From Nitrococcus mobilis (GTDB taxonomy: Bacteria; Pseudomonadota; Gammaproteobacteria; Nitrococcales; Nitrococcaceae), in the NCBI GenBank assembly GCA_024102725.1, contig JAGFJL010000132.1:1-56578 (forward strand): a stretch of DNA of 56,578 bases, in the 5' to 3' direction. Both the position numbers and the translations under genes were made by a program. Position 1 is the first letter of the stretch. Every line of letters starts with the position of its first letter. The notes below the pieces were generated by a model. It was not told the DNA's origin and ran no database searches. It saw nothing but the letters and a program-made list of their open reading frames with translations. This document shows positions 29,391 to 37,991 of this stretch, piece after piece.

Positions 29391-30234
29391 CAACGGCACC
29401 CACACCCGCATCGAGCGCATCATCGTATTGTTGGATAGCTCGCGGGCCGCGCGGGTAGCGCTCGATGCCGCCGCCGAGCTCGCCGCCCGGCAGCACGCCC
29501 GATTACTCGGACTGTTCGTTGAAAACACCGATTTGCTGCACTCGGCGAGCTTGCCCTTCGGGCGCGAAATCGGATTCACCTCGGGGCGGATTCGCCCCCT
29601 GAGCAGCGCGGACATGGAGCGCCGCCTGCGTCACCAACCGGCAGAGGCACGCCGCTTGCTCGCCGCCGCCGGGCGCCGGTGTGCCGTGGAATGGAGCCTG
29701 CAAGTCTGCCGCGGCCAGGTGGAGACGGAAACCCTTGCCATCACCACACCGACGGATCTGTTGGTGCTGGGACGCATCGATTGGGCCCGCGACACCGGCT
29801 TGCGATTCGGCCAACTCACGGTGCGGATCGCCACGACCGCGAACTGCTCGGTGATGGTGTTGGGCGAGGCACCTCAGCCGGTGCAGCGACCGATACTGGT
29901 GCTCTATGAAGAACCAGAGACCGGCGACCGGGCACTCGCTGCGGCGATGCTTATGGCGCGCGACACCAATCAAGCGCTCACGATTCTACTGCCCCCTTCA
30001 GCCGATGCCCGGGAGGAAGGACTCGAGCAAGCCGCCCGTATTTGGGCGCGGCGGCACAAAGCCGCAGTGAACTTTATGCGCTTGCCCGGTGCGGATGCGC
30101 CGATCCTGGTGCAGGCTCTGCGTCAAACAGGGGGCCGGCTGCTGATTCTCAGCCGCGCCAGTCACGCGGTGCGGAATCCCGCCAATCGCTCGTTGCTCGA
30201 TGAGATCGCCTCGCCCGTAGTCGTGGTTCCTTGA
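29377..30234 (+). CDS. Tandem universal stress protein
   Basis: A 285-residue protein with a clear first UspA domain (IERIIVLLDSSRAARVALDA through TDLLVLGRIDWARDTGLRFG) and a second, more diverged domain from about residue 165 (RPILVLYEEPETGDRALAAA to SLLDEIASPVVVVP). The start at 29377 overlaps the last 14 bases of the Lon-like gene, so the two are translationally coupled. The ATP-binding glycines are poorly conserved in both halves. A link to proteolysis under stress is inferred from the overlap. Confidence 0.8.
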   Translation: MATSNNGTHTRIERIIVLLDSSRAARVALDAAAELAARQHARLLGLFVENTDLLHSASLPFGREIGFTSGRIRPLSSADMERRLRHQPAEARRLLAAAGRRCAVEWSLQVCRGQVETETLAITTPTDLLVLGRIDWARDTGLRFGQLTVRIATTANCSVMVLGEAPQPVQRPILVLYEEPETGDRALAAAMLMARDTNQALTILLPPSADAREEGLEQAARIWARRHKAAVNFMRLPGADAPILVQALRQTGGRLLILSRASHAVRNPANRSLLDEIASPVVVVP

Positions 30235-30281
30235 GCCGTCACCGGCTTGCTGCCCGGTCCGCGCCAAACCCTAGCGTAAGT

Positions 30282-30635
30282 TCAACCCCCTCGCCCATCC
30301 CCCTCGCGTTCGGCATTCCCCCCATCGATGCCGCCCTGCACCGTTTGCTGGCGCAACGCATCCAGCTTGTCCATGAGCTCCAATGCCAGCGCCGCGCCGG
30401 GCAGATTGACCCGCAGATCTTCGGTAATACGCCGCACGACCTGGACGCGCTGAATGGCCTCGCCCGTAAAGCACCATTCTTCCGGACCGCGCCCTACGGG
30501 ATCGACGATCCCCTCCTCGACCATGTCGATAACCAGCTCGGTGCTCGCCCCGCACATACAGCACAGTTCATGCAATGTCAGTGTGATACGCTCATCGAGC
30601 ACTGTGCCGGTTACCACACTCCCCTGCTCTCGCAT
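30282..30635 (-). CDS. cbpM: Chaperone modulator CbpM (MerR-like)
   Basis: A 117-residue protein matching CbpM: ITLTLHELCCMCGASTELVI gives the MerR-type helix, VEEGIVDPVGRGPEEWCFTG the short basic loop, and IQRVQVVRRITEDLRVNLPG then ALALELMDKLDALRQ the dimer helix. CbpM binds the J-domain of the DnaJ-like chaperone CbpA and blocks both its DnaK-stimulating and DNA-binding activities. Normally cbpA lies next to it, but no cbpA is in this window. The C-terminal 20 residues are Gly/Arg-rich. The gene is convergent with the stress protein gene. Confidence 0.88.
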   Translation of the reverse strand: MREQGSVVTGTVLDERITLTLHELCCMCGASTELVIDMVEEGIVDPVGRGPEEWCFTGEAIQRVQVVRRITEDLRVNLPGAALALELMDKLDALRQQTVQGGIDGGNAEREGDGRGG

Positions 30636-31058
30636 AAACCAACACTCCCTGCCTCACGCGCGGCTCTACAGACCCTTTCCACCCCGCCAACCATCGGCAA
30701 TCACGCGCATGTAACCTATACCCGGCAGAGTTGAACGGCTCGATTGAAAACAACGCTGCACCGGTTCTGGTCTCGTCTGCAGGCTCGCAAATAGTTTGAC
30801 CACGGCCACACCGTACTAGCTCAAAGAGGCTCGAGAAAATGTATAGTCCACAGCGCTACCCCGGCGCAAGCCGAGTAACACAGCTCAGGTGTTATTCGAG
30901 ATTTCTTTTACCCGGCCGTTACCGATAGACCATTTCTACCAACGCGGGCCGGAACGCGGGCCGGACAGTCGCCATTCGCTTGCAGTAGTGGTACCGTGCG
31001 TTTCGCCGCCGAGTAACCCCAACCCAAAGGGGCTTAGGCAGTACCATGGAGAGGCTTG
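30636..31058. other. Intergenic region, no supported gene
   Basis: About 420 bases holding the divergent promoters of cbpM and the GNAT-like gene. No domain-bearing frame or strong hairpin was seen. Confidence 0.5.
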
Positions 31059-31451
31059 ATGTCCCCACAAAGCAACATTCATGCCGCCTTCGAGGAGTGG
31101 CTCAATGCGACCCAGCCTTGCGAAGCGCCGCGCCCGGAGGATGCGGATTTGAATTTTCGCCGTTATGGCCATGCATTAGCGGTACTGGAAATGGAGTCGG
31201 ATTACCTGGTGCTCTGCCGTATCGAAACGACCCCGCAGCAGCGCGGCCAAGGCCACGCCAATCGACTGCTCAAGCTGCTGACCGGCATCTGCGACCGGCA
31301 TCAGGTAACCTTACTCGGCCAAGCCAGCGCCTATGACGACAACGGCTTGAGTCAGGACGACCTGTTCGCCTGGTATGGGCGGCACGACTTCGAGGTAGAC
31401 TGCAGCCGCAGAACTCAGACCCCCTTGGTCTGGTATCCGCACAAACCCTAA
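31059..31451 (+). CDS. GNAT-like acetyltransferase-fold protein
   Basis: A 130-residue protein. The segment LVLCRIETTPQQRGQGHANR, followed by LLKLLTGICDRHQVTLLGQA, matches strand 4, the acetyl-CoA loop (QRGQGHA) and helix 3 of GNAT proteins, and DLFAWYGRHDFEVD resembles the end of that fold (YxxxGF). The N-terminal strands are short, so it may be a minimal or degenerate GNAT. GGAGAGG precedes the ATG at 31059. The substrate is unknown and no partner gene is near. Confidence 0.65.
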   Translation: MSPQSNIHAAFEEWLNATQPCEAPRPEDADLNFRRYGHALAVLEMESDYLVLCRIETTPQQRGQGHANRLLKLLTGICDRHQVTLLGQASAYDDNGLSQDDLFAWYGRHDFEVDCSRRTQTPLVWYPHKP

Positions 31452-31499
31452 GCCGGCAAGGACGGCGGCGAGCCACGACGCCGCCCTCGCGGAGAGGCT

Positions 31500-31694
31500 T
31501 CAGCCCGCCGGGCCTTTGCGCATGGCTTGGCGAAAGAGTGGATAGAGCACGGCATCCTTGAGTAGCCAAGCGCACAAAATCAGCGCGGCGCTGAGCTCGG
31601 AGAGCCAGCCCGTGTCCATGGTGAAATAAAGGACCAACACGACCAACGCCGTGCCCGGCAACTGCATCAGCGTATAGCATATGAAAAGGCGCAT
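31500..31694 (-). CDS. Small inner-membrane protein, two predicted helices
   Basis: A 64-residue protein: LPGTALVVLVLYFTM and LSAALILCAWLLKDAVLYPL are two hydrophobic helices, with the tail FRQAMRKGPAG positively charged and so probably cytoplasmic. I do not recognise the family. It is convergent with the GNAT-like gene and divergent from the Spy-like gene. Confidence 0.6.
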   Translation of the reverse strand: MRLFICYTLMQLPGTALVVLVLYFTMDTGWLSELSAALILCAWLLKDAVLYPLFRQAMRKGPAG

Positions 31695-31861
31695 AACACC
31701 TCATTCCTCGATCTTTGCCAACCGGCTGGGGATGCGAAACGATGTTTGACTCAAGTACTGCAGAGTATAAGTCGAAGCCGGGGGAGCTTTAGCACCCTTG
31801 CATTTTCGGACCCTCATCACTACTTAGAAAGAGTACCATTCCACTCGATCAAGAGGACACT

Positions 31862-32467
31862 ATGGGTAATATACGGATGCATCCCTTCGTTCAGTCCCTT
31901 GGGCTCTTGCTGCTTTGCCTTGCGGTAGGATCCGGCTCGGCGCTAGCCAGCCACCACGAGACGGGGTCTATGGGCCATCACCGGATGGGCCATACCCACC
32001 ACATGCACGGCGGCGGTATGTGGGGGATGGACATGTTCGCCTACGTACCCAAGGCGATCCTGTTCCAGAAAGACCTCCTCGGGCTCTCGGACGAGCAGGT
32101 TCAGAAAATCCGGTCCATTAAGCAAGAGATGCGTAAGGCCGGCGGCAACCATGACGCCATCGAGAAGATTCATGAGCAACTGGAATCGGCTTTCGAGGGG
32201 GGGCAGTTCGATCTCGCCACCTATGAGTCGGCCCTGAAAAAGGCGGCCGACTATGCCGTGCAGGCACGCACAGAAACCGCACGCAAGGCCCAAGATGCAC
32301 TGCAGGTTCTGAACGACGATCAACGCACACGCTTTCTCTACAGCATGCAAGTCATGCACCAGTGGAAAGAAATGCACGGAATGAAGCATAAGATGTCTAA
32401 GTATAAAATGCGTGGACATGGGATGGGCAAGGAAAGCGCGAGCGAGGAAGCCGAGCAAGAAGACTAA
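31862..32467 (+). CDS. Spy/CpxP-like periplasmic protein, His/Met-rich
   Basis: A 201-residue protein with a signal peptide (LGLLLLCLAVGSGSALA). The mature N-terminus is remarkably rich in His and Met (HHRMGHTHHMHGGGMWGMDM), suggesting metal binding. The Spy/CpxP helical region carries LLGLSDEQVQKIRSIKQEMR and a second LTxxQ-like element in LQVLNDDQRTRFLYSMQVMH. Relatives are periplasmic chaperones or metal-stress sensors. The C-terminus has a second His/Met cluster followed by an acidic tail. The gene is followed by a strong terminator. Confidence 0.85.
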   Translation: MGNIRMHPFVQSLGLLLLCLAVGSGSALASHHETGSMGHHRMGHTHHMHGGGMWGMDMFAYVPKAILFQKDLLGLSDEQVQKIRSIKQEMRKAGGNHDAIEKIHEQLESAFEGGQFDLATYESALKKAADYAVQARTETARKAQDALQVLNDDQRTRFLYSMQVMHQWKEMHGMKHKMSKYKMRGHGMGKESASEEAEQED

Positions 32468-32483
32468 CCGCCACAGGCTGTAG

Positions 32484-32526
32484 CGCATCGACCCCGCTCA
32501 ACTGCCAAATGGGCGGGGTCGATGCG
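32484..32526 (+). terminator. Strong stem-loop terminator of the Spy-like gene
   Basis: A perfect 14-base stem CGCATCGACCCCGC / GCGGGGTCGATGCG around a 15-base loop, followed by TTTC, 17 bases after the stop. Confidence 0.85.
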
Positions 32527-32644
32527 TTTCCCAGCGCGGTCAGCCGAACGGCTCGCGGTAACTCCGAACACGCCTTCGCCTTAAGAAAACCCGATCAATT
32601 TATCCCAGAAACACAATAGGGAATCTCGAATAACTTCCGAATTC

Positions 32645-32793
32645 CGTCATTCCGGCGTAGGCCGGACAAAATCGTCAGGAACGATTTTGAACAGCTTTAG
32701 CTGGCCCGATAGGGCGCACGCCGCGGATGGTGTGCGTAATCTATTCTCCCTTTTGCAACAGCAAGATGGACCCCAGCCTACGCTGGGATGACG
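32645..32793 (-). repeat. MITE-like dispersed repeat, long copy 3 (inverted)
   Basis: Terminal inverted repeats are CGTCATTCCGGCGTAGGCC on the left and its imperfect complement ending GGGATGACG on the right. On the minus strand the internal sequence GGGCCAGCTAAAGCTGTTCA matches the copy at 38274-38412 closely, so the element is the same family in opposite orientation. It occupies the gap between the Spy-like gene and narK. Confidence 0.8.
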
Positions 32794-32848
32794 ATGCGAA
32801 GTGTGATTTTTCGAGATCCCGATAACGCCGCCAAGCAAGGAAGCCGCC

Positions 32849-34165
32849 ATGACGAACTCGGCAACGCACGCCTCTCCATCATCCCCCTACACGCTGCGCG
32901 GCTCGCCGAGAACGGGTCTTATCATGGGCACCTGGGGATTTTTCATCGGTTTCGCCGCAGTCTCGCTTTACGGGCCGGCGGCAAAGTACTTTCAAGACCA
33001 GATGCAGCTCAGCGGCGTGGCGCTGGGAATGCTGGTGGCCGCCCCGCAGCTGACCGGCTCACTGTTTCGCATCCCCTTCGGCGCTTGGGTGGACCGAGTC
33101 GGCGGGCGCCTTCCGATGTTGACCTTGTTCGGACTCTCGCTGCTCGGCATGTGGGGGCTGGTCTTTATCCTCTACGCGGTGCCCGACGTCACGGTTCGCC
33201 ACTACCCCCTCATCGTCTTCTTCGGTTTGCTGAGCGGCTTCGGAGTGGCCTCCTTCTCGGTCGGCATACCGCAAGTATCCTACTGGTATCCCCAACGCCG
33301 CCAAGGGATCGCTCTGGGCGCTTACGGCGGTCTGGGCAACCTAGCTCCCGGTCTTTTCACCTTGGCGCTGCCCTTCGCCATCGCGGCTTGGGGGCTTGCC
33401 GGCTCCTATCTCGCCTGGTTTTTGTTTCTGCTCATCGGTACGCTCGTCTACGCCGTTTGGGCGCGCGATGCGTATTATTTCCAGCTCCGCAAGCAGGGTG
33501 CCTCCCCCGCGGCGAGCCGCCAAATCGCCGCCGCACACGGCCAAGAGCTCTTCCCCAGAGAAGCCGTATGGCAGGCCGTCATCATGGCAGCGGAGGATCC
33601 CCGCACCTGGGGCCTGGTCGCGCTTTATTTCACCTCGTTCGGCGGCTTCCTAGCCCTCACCGTCTGGTTCCCCATCTACTGGGTCAACTTGCACCAGGTG
33701 AGCGTATCGACTGCCGGCATCCTGGGTGGAGCCGGTTTTTCCCTGCTCGCCGCACTCATCCGCATCTATGGCGGGGTGCTCTCAGAGCGAATCGGCGGCG
33801 AGCGCACGGCGCTGCTCGCATTCGGCGTCGTACTCGTGGGCGCTTTGCTGCTCACTTTTATCGTGGACTTCCAAATCAATCTGCTCGGCGAAATCCTGAT
33901 CGGGCTCGGCATGGGCGTAGGCAACGCCGCGGTATTCAAAATGCTGCCCAAATACGTGCCCAAAGCAGTGGGCGGAGCCTCGGGGCTGGTCGGCGGCTTG
34001 GGCGCCTTCGGCGGCTTCCTCATCCCGCCGGAACTCGGTGCCACCGTAGATGCCCTGGGCACCGCCGGCTACGCGGGTGGCTTCTTCGCCTATGTGGTGC
34101 TGGCGATCATGGCGATCGGTGTCTGCTGGTATTTCATCCGGCTCGATGCAAAGACCAATGGCTGA
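32849..34165 (+). CDS. narK: NarK-family nitrate/nitrite transporter (MFS)
   Basis: A 438-residue, 12-helix major-facilitator protein. GAYGGLGNLAPGLFTLALPF is the first nitrate-signature motif (GxxxGxGNxG) and GMGVGNAAVFKMLPKYVPKA with VGGLGAFGGFLIPP the second, both diagnostic for NarK. FGAWVDRVGGRLPM is the MFS loop 2-3 motif. It exchanges or takes up nitrate and nitrite across the inner membrane. No nitrate or nitrite reductase genes lie in the window. It starts in a segment just after the dispersed repeat, so its promoter may overlap that element. Confidence 0.94.
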   Translation: MTNSATHASPSSPYTLRGSPRTGLIMGTWGFFIGFAAVSLYGPAAKYFQDQMQLSGVALGMLVAAPQLTGSLFRIPFGAWVDRVGGRLPMLTLFGLSLLGMWGLVFILYAVPDVTVRHYPLIVFFGLLSGFGVASFSVGIPQVSYWYPQRRQGIALGAYGGLGNLAPGLFTLALPFAIAAWGLAGSYLAWFLFLLIGTLVYAVWARDAYYFQLRKQGASPAASRQIAAAHGQELFPREAVWQAVIMAAEDPRTWGLVALYFTSFGGFLALTVWFPIYWVNLHQVSVSTAGILGGAGFSLLAALIRIYGGVLSERIGGERTALLAFGVVLVGALLLTFIVDFQINLLGEILIGLGMGVGNAAVFKMLPKYVPKAVGGASGLVGGLGAFGGFLIPPELGATVDALGTAGYAGGFFAYVVLAIMAIGVCWYFIRLDAKTNG

Positions 34166-34216
34166 TGAACTTGGGGCGCAACGCCCGAGCATCGACAGCT
34201 TCGCGACAAGCAGCCG

Positions 34217-34258
34217 ATTTACTACGGCGCCTTGCTCATTTACTACGGCGCCTTGCTC
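34217..34258 (+). repeat. Perfect 21-base tandem duplication after narK
   Basis: ATTTACTACGGCGCCTTGCTC is present twice without a gap in the 290-base region between narK and the convergent PEP-CTERM gene. It contains a GGCGCC palindrome. A recent duplication is likely, with no sign of function. Confidence 0.75.
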
Positions 34259-34380
34259 CGTATGCTGGGAAATCCACCCCACTGCCTCGGGTACGCAAGC
34301 AAATCAAGACCGCTGGGTTTATGCTGAGCATGGAACTCATGATCGCATTTGGTAGATGGCATTGATTAAAGATAAATAGA

Positions 34381-34409
34381 AGGGCGTCCTAATCGACCTC
34401 GGACGCCCT
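34381..34409 (-). terminator. Terminator between convergent narK and PEP-CTERM genes
   Basis: AGGGCGTCC and GGACGCCCT form a nine-base stem with an 11-base loop. On the minus strand it is followed by TCTATTTATCTTT, so it best serves the PEP-CTERM gene, but the symmetric stem could also stop transcription from narK. Confidence 0.75.
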
Positions 34410-34457
34410 TGATTCCTTCGCGCCGTATCCCATCGACCAGCGCCATTAAAGGCCCGC

Positions 34458-35333
34458 CTATTCAAGCGTATGCTTTCTCCGCAGCATCAAGCTCAAACCC
34501 AATAAACCGGCTCCGAACAAAAACAGGGTGGCGGGTTCCGGTATACTCCCCGGCGGGCGGCCGGGGTCACCGGGGAAGTTGGGCTCATCGAAGTCTGTGC
34601 CGTACTGAAAGCTGACGTTGCTGATGGCGTCGTTGGTGAGCCCGCTCACGCCGGTCAGGACAAGCTGCACCGCGTTGCGGATGAGCGGATCGTTATCGAG
34701 CCCGCCGTTGCCGTCGCCGGCATTGAACCCACTTGGCACGATGCCGAAATTGATGCCATCCGGGGCGTCAGGGTCATCCAGATTCGGACCACTAAAATTC
34801 CCCGACGAACCGCTGATGTATCCGGAACTCGCAATGCCGTACATGGCATCGTTCGGAAACTCGGAAGGGGTAGGGTTCGTGCCAAAAATAAACTCCCCTC
34901 CCACATCCGTCGTTGTGGCAGAGCACGGCCCCACATCGCACTGATCGCTTTGGACCAGATCACTGCCGCTGGCAATGCTCGCGCTAACCGGAGAGAGTGT
35001 CGGATCAGTCGTCAGATCGAAGAAAATCCCGCTGAGCGTTTGATTCGAAGCGAGCGCTCCATCCGTCGAAGCGTCGTAGTTCGCCGTGTTCGTCAAGATA
35101 ATGGTTAAATTATCGCCCGAAATATCAAACGATGCGGATGCCGCAAGCGAACCGCTCGAGCCGGTAAAGGTTACCGGCACGGCAAAAGAAAGCGCCGGAA
35201 GCAAACACATCCCCATGCCAGCGATCAGCAGGTTACCGCGAATCAGCGCGGCCCGCGCAACACGCTTCGCTACGCGCTGCACATGCCCTCGGTAACGCCT
35301 CTTGCCGCGCCGCGCAGCAGTTACGTCAATCAT
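34458..35333 (-). CDS. PEP-CTERM-sorted secreted protein
   Basis: A 291-residue exported protein. After a basic N-terminus (ARRGKRRYRGHVQRVAKRVA) comes a signal peptide hydrophobic run (LLIAGMGMCLLPALSFA). The mature part is Ser/Thr/Asn/Gly-rich and low in charge (TLSGIFFDLTTDPTLSPV), ending with the exosortase signal: PEPATLFLFGAGLLGLSLML, then the arginine cluster RRKH. This tail directs membrane retention and cleavage by an exosortase (EpsH/XrtA type), typical of surface or matrix proteins in exopolysaccharide-making bacteria. No exosortase lies within the window. A sigma-54 promoter is visible upstream and a terminator downstream. Confidence 0.9.
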   Translation of the reverse strand: MIDVTAARRGKRRYRGHVQRVAKRVARAALIRGNLLIAGMGMCLLPALSFAVPVTFTGSSGSLAASASFDISGDNLTIILTNTANYDASTDGALASNQTLSGIFFDLTTDPTLSPVSASIASGSDLVQSDQCDVGPCSATTTDVGGEFIFGTNPTPSEFPNDAMYGIASSGYISGSSGNFSGPNLDDPDAPDGINFGIVPSGFNAGDGNGGLDNDPLIRNAVQLVLTGVSGLTNDAISNVSFQYGTDFDEPNFPGDPGRPPGSIPEPATLFLFGAGLLGLSLMLRRKHTLE

Positions 35334-35502
35334 GATTTTTTATCCTCCAGCCAAGCCTCATCGATAACGGCCTCGTGTTTTAAGGCCTCTCATCAGCCCT
35401 TTCGCCACTCCGGCGAAAAACGCACAGCTTATTATTGATCTCCCTTTGTTTACCGCTCCCGACAACTGGCGCTTCCGCTTTCCTTGGCAACACCAAAAAA
35501 CT

Positions 35503-35518
35503 AGCAATTTCTTTGCCA
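35503..35518 (-). promoter_or_regulatory. Sigma-54 (RpoN) promoter of the PEP-CTERM gene
   Basis: Read on the minus strand: TGGCAAAGAAATTGCT. The invariant GG and GC are separated exactly as in the consensus TGGCAC-N5-TTGC, with mismatch only at the C after TGGCA. The predicted transcript would start near 35491 and have a leader of about 160 bases. In other bacteria PEP-CTERM genes are switched on by the PrsK-PrsR/RpoN system, so this match is biologically expected. Confidence 0.75.
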
Positions 35519-36116
35519 TAAAATAACACACTGATAATAAACAAAAACTAACTGTGCAATAAATCACATGTAAATTATCTTGACACACCGTTGGTCTGCG
35601 CCTGAACAGAATACGGCATGCTTCGTTACCTCGACACAGCCCGATGATGAGTAATGGGTCGATCGCCACTACAGGCGGCTGGGAGCTCAAGCGGTAAGGT
35701 TAATATGCCAACCCTGAATCACAGCCTGTACGGCCATGCAGGCTCCCCGAGATGAAAGGGAACAAAGATCGAAAGAATGGCATCACTGGGCAGGGGCAGC
35801 CTAAAATTATTGATATACCAAAATGGATTAACAAAATACAAAATTAGGCGTTATTTTTGCGTAAATTAGGGAAGCGTGGGCTAGGGTGAGAAACTACAGT
35901 GGAGGGGCAAGCTGTAAAGAATACCGACACAAAAGCGAGCCATATACTGCTCAGAGCCTCGTTCTAGCTTTCTTTCAGGGCTTTAAAAAGTATCAGGCAA
36001 GCTTATTGCAGGCCGCCACAACGGCGGCCTGCCTGTAGATATTTACAGCGTATCGTGCGACTCATAGCGCCACTGGCGTAGCATACGACCACCGAATATA
36101 CAGCAAGCCGACATGG
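35519..36116. other. AT-rich intergenic region upstream of the PEP-CTERM gene
   Basis: Probably carries the enhancer region for the sigma-54 promoter; a minus-strand frame across 35358-35690 has no recognisable protein. AGCCTG/CAGGCT forms a six-base hairpin near 35723-35744. Near 36009 begins the hairpin that follows the subtilase gene. Confidence 0.45.
36009..36031 (-). terminator. Stem-loop after the subtilase gene
   Basis: A perfect nine-base stem CAGGCCGCC / GGCGGCCTG with a five-base loop lies 86 bases beyond the stop. No U-run follows on the minus strand, so a terminator role is plausible but not certain. Confidence 0.5.
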
Positions 36117-37991
36117 CTACTGCGACTGGCCGCGGCCATTGCCACGATTGCCCTTCCTATCGCCCCCCTCAACGGTGACCGTAACGGACGCACTAGCCCT
36201 ATTGCCGGCGGCATCGGTTGCCAAGGCGCTCACCCGGTGCGAGCCCGAGCCGGCTTTCTTGGCGTTCCAGCCACACGAGACGTTCGGAGTGCCGACACAT
36301 TTCAGCACGCCGTCGAGGTAAAGCCGGACTTCGGCTACTTCGTCGTTATCGCTCGCCGTCGCCGAGAGAGTTTGACGCCCGCTCACGGTGGCGCCGTCGG
36401 CCGGGCTCGAAATGCTCACTTGCGGCGGCACGGTATCCGGCCCCGCGTCATTGGCGACCTGGACCGTGAGGGCTTCCGATTCACCCCGATTGCCGGCCTC
36501 ATCGTAGGCGTACGCCAGCAAAGTAGCCGGGCCGTCAACTGCCTGGGTCGAATCCCAGGTGAAGGCATAAGGCGCGGTGGTCACGGTGCCGATGAGCTGG
36601 TTGGCGGCGTAGAGCTCGACCCGGCTGACCCCCAGATTGTCGGTCGCATTCGCGGTCACGTCCACCAGGCCCGATACGGTACTGCCGGCACTGGGCGAGG
36701 CAATGGCGACACTCGGCGCCTCATTATCCTCCGAGGAGGATTCTGCGGCGAGCACCACCGCCGCCGCGGCGTTCACACGGCCGTAGCCATAATACGGATC
36801 CCAGCCGGAGTTGCCGAGGTCTTTTGCGCTTTGGGTCAGCACGGCGGCGATCTGATCGGGCGATAAAGCGTTGTTGGCACTGCTGATCAACGCCGCCACC
36901 CCGGCCGTTATAGGGCTCGCGAACGAGGTCCCGGAAGGTGCCCCGTAACCGCCCCCACGACTGGTCGTCCAGATACCGACCCCGGGAGCGGAGATATCGA
37001 TATACTGGCCGTAGTTCGACCAGCTGGGCCGGGTGTCGCTGCTGGTGGTCGCCGAGACGGCGATGATCGAGGGTTCAGCGCCGTAGCCGGGATTACGACC
37101 GCTGTTACCAGCGGCCACGATCACCACGCCACCATGGTTTTTCATGTACTTGGCCGCGTTGTCGACGGTCGGGCTGCCGCTCGCATCGTAGCTGACGTTC
37201 GCAACCCGCGCGCCATGATCGGCCGCCCAGATGATGCCGCTAGCGATGTCGCTGAGGTAGGCCCAGCCATCGGAACGATTAGTGATCCGTACTGGCATGA
37301 GGCGTACATGCCACGCGACGGAGGCGACTCCGATGCCGTTGTCGCTGACCGCGGCGACGGTCCCGGCGACCTTGGTGCCATGGCCGTAAATGTCCTGGGT
37401 ATCGTTGTTGTTCGAGACCACGTTCCAGCCGGCCACGAGATTATCCGTTAGATCCAGATGAAAGGAATCCACCCCCGTATCCAATACGGCCACGGTCACC
37501 CCGTCGCCGAGTGCCGTATCCCACGCGCTCGGCGCTTCGATCTTGGGCAAATGCCACGCCTTCGGATAATTGGGGTCATCGGGAAGTGTTTGGCTGATTG
37601 GAACCAGCGCATCGACCTCGGCGAACTTGATGTGCGGATTGCGCGCCAGCGCCCGCGCCACCGCCTGTTCGGCCCGCGCCGGAACCTGTACGATCCGCAC
37701 CTTCAATTGCTGCAACCGGCTGGCGGCACGGGCGGCGCGCCCCCCCGCCCGATTCAAAATCTTCTCCAGCACATGCTCCGGCAGGCCGCTGCGCGGCTGC
37801 ACCAGAATATGCCCGCGGGCCCAGTGCTCGGTCGGTTGCGCCCCGGCCGGTCCGACGCTCAGCAATGCCAGACACGCCGCGGCAACTCCCCCCATGATCG
37901 CTCGAGCGCCAACACCTCGCGCACGCGGCTGGCCAATGGCTCTCCGAACCGCAACGACGGTCTGCTTATGCCTTCGATGGTATCGATTCAT
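36117..37991 (-). CDS. Secreted S8 serine peptidase (subtilase) with two Ig-like domains
   Basis: About 624 residues. Signal peptide (IMGGVAAACLALLSVGPAGA), an inhibitor-like propeptide with a subtilase Fervidolysin-type fold (HILVQPRSGLPEHVLEKILN), then the catalytic domain: Asp171 in VAVLDTGVDS, His204 in IYGHGTKVAG and Ser356 in PSGTSFASPITAG. Near residues 440-530 and 535-620 are two Ig-like repeats with the pattern APSVAIASPSAGSTVSG and PPQVSISSPADGATVSG, and a Gly/Arg/Asn-rich tail. It is extracellular or surface-attached. There is no PEP-CTERM tail. The ATG at 37991 (MNRYHRRHKQ) is selected over one at 38135 because it directly precedes the signal peptide. Confidence 0.93.
   Translation of the reverse strand: MNRYHRRHKQTVVAVRRAIGQPRARGVGARAIMGGVAAACLALLSVGPAGAQPTEHWARGHILVQPRSGLPEHVLEKILNRAGGRAARAASRLQQLKVRIVQVPARAEQAVARALARNPHIKFAEVDALVPISQTLPDDPNYPKAWHLPKIEAPSAWDTALGDGVTVAVLDTGVDSFHLDLTDNLVAGWNVVSNNNDTQDIYGHGTKVAGTVAAVSDNGIGVASVAWHVRLMPVRITNRSDGWAYLSDIASGIIWAADHGARVANVSYDASGSPTVDNAAKYMKNHGGVVIVAAGNSGRNPGYGAEPSIIAVSATTSSDTRPSWSNYGQYIDISAPGVGIWTTSRGGGYGAPSGTSFASPITAGVAALISSANNALSPDQIAAVLTQSAKDLGNSGWDPYYGYGRVNAAAAVVLAAESSSEDNEAPSVAIASPSAGSTVSGLVDVTANATDNLGVSRVELYAANQLIGTVTTAPYAFTWDSTQAVDGPATLLAYAYDEAGNRGESEALTVQVANDAGPDTVPPQVSISSPADGATVSGRQTLSATASDNDEVAEVRLYLDGVLKCVGTPNVSCGWNAKKAGSGSHRVSALATDAAGNRASASVTVTVEGGDRKGNRGNGRGQSQ

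Noticed and set aside
32788..34365. A 525-codon open frame on the plus strand overlapping narK in another frame
   Set aside because: It is Arg/Ser/Pro-rich with no domain, while narK in the other frame has clear membrane helices and signature motifs; GC-rich codon bias leaves such shadows open.
35723..35830. Hairpins and a GAAA-like loop suggesting a GEMM-type riboswitch upstream of the PEP-CTERM gene
   Set aside because: The conserved GEMM sequence blocks are missing, and the strand opposite to the PEP-CTERM gene would have to be transcribed.
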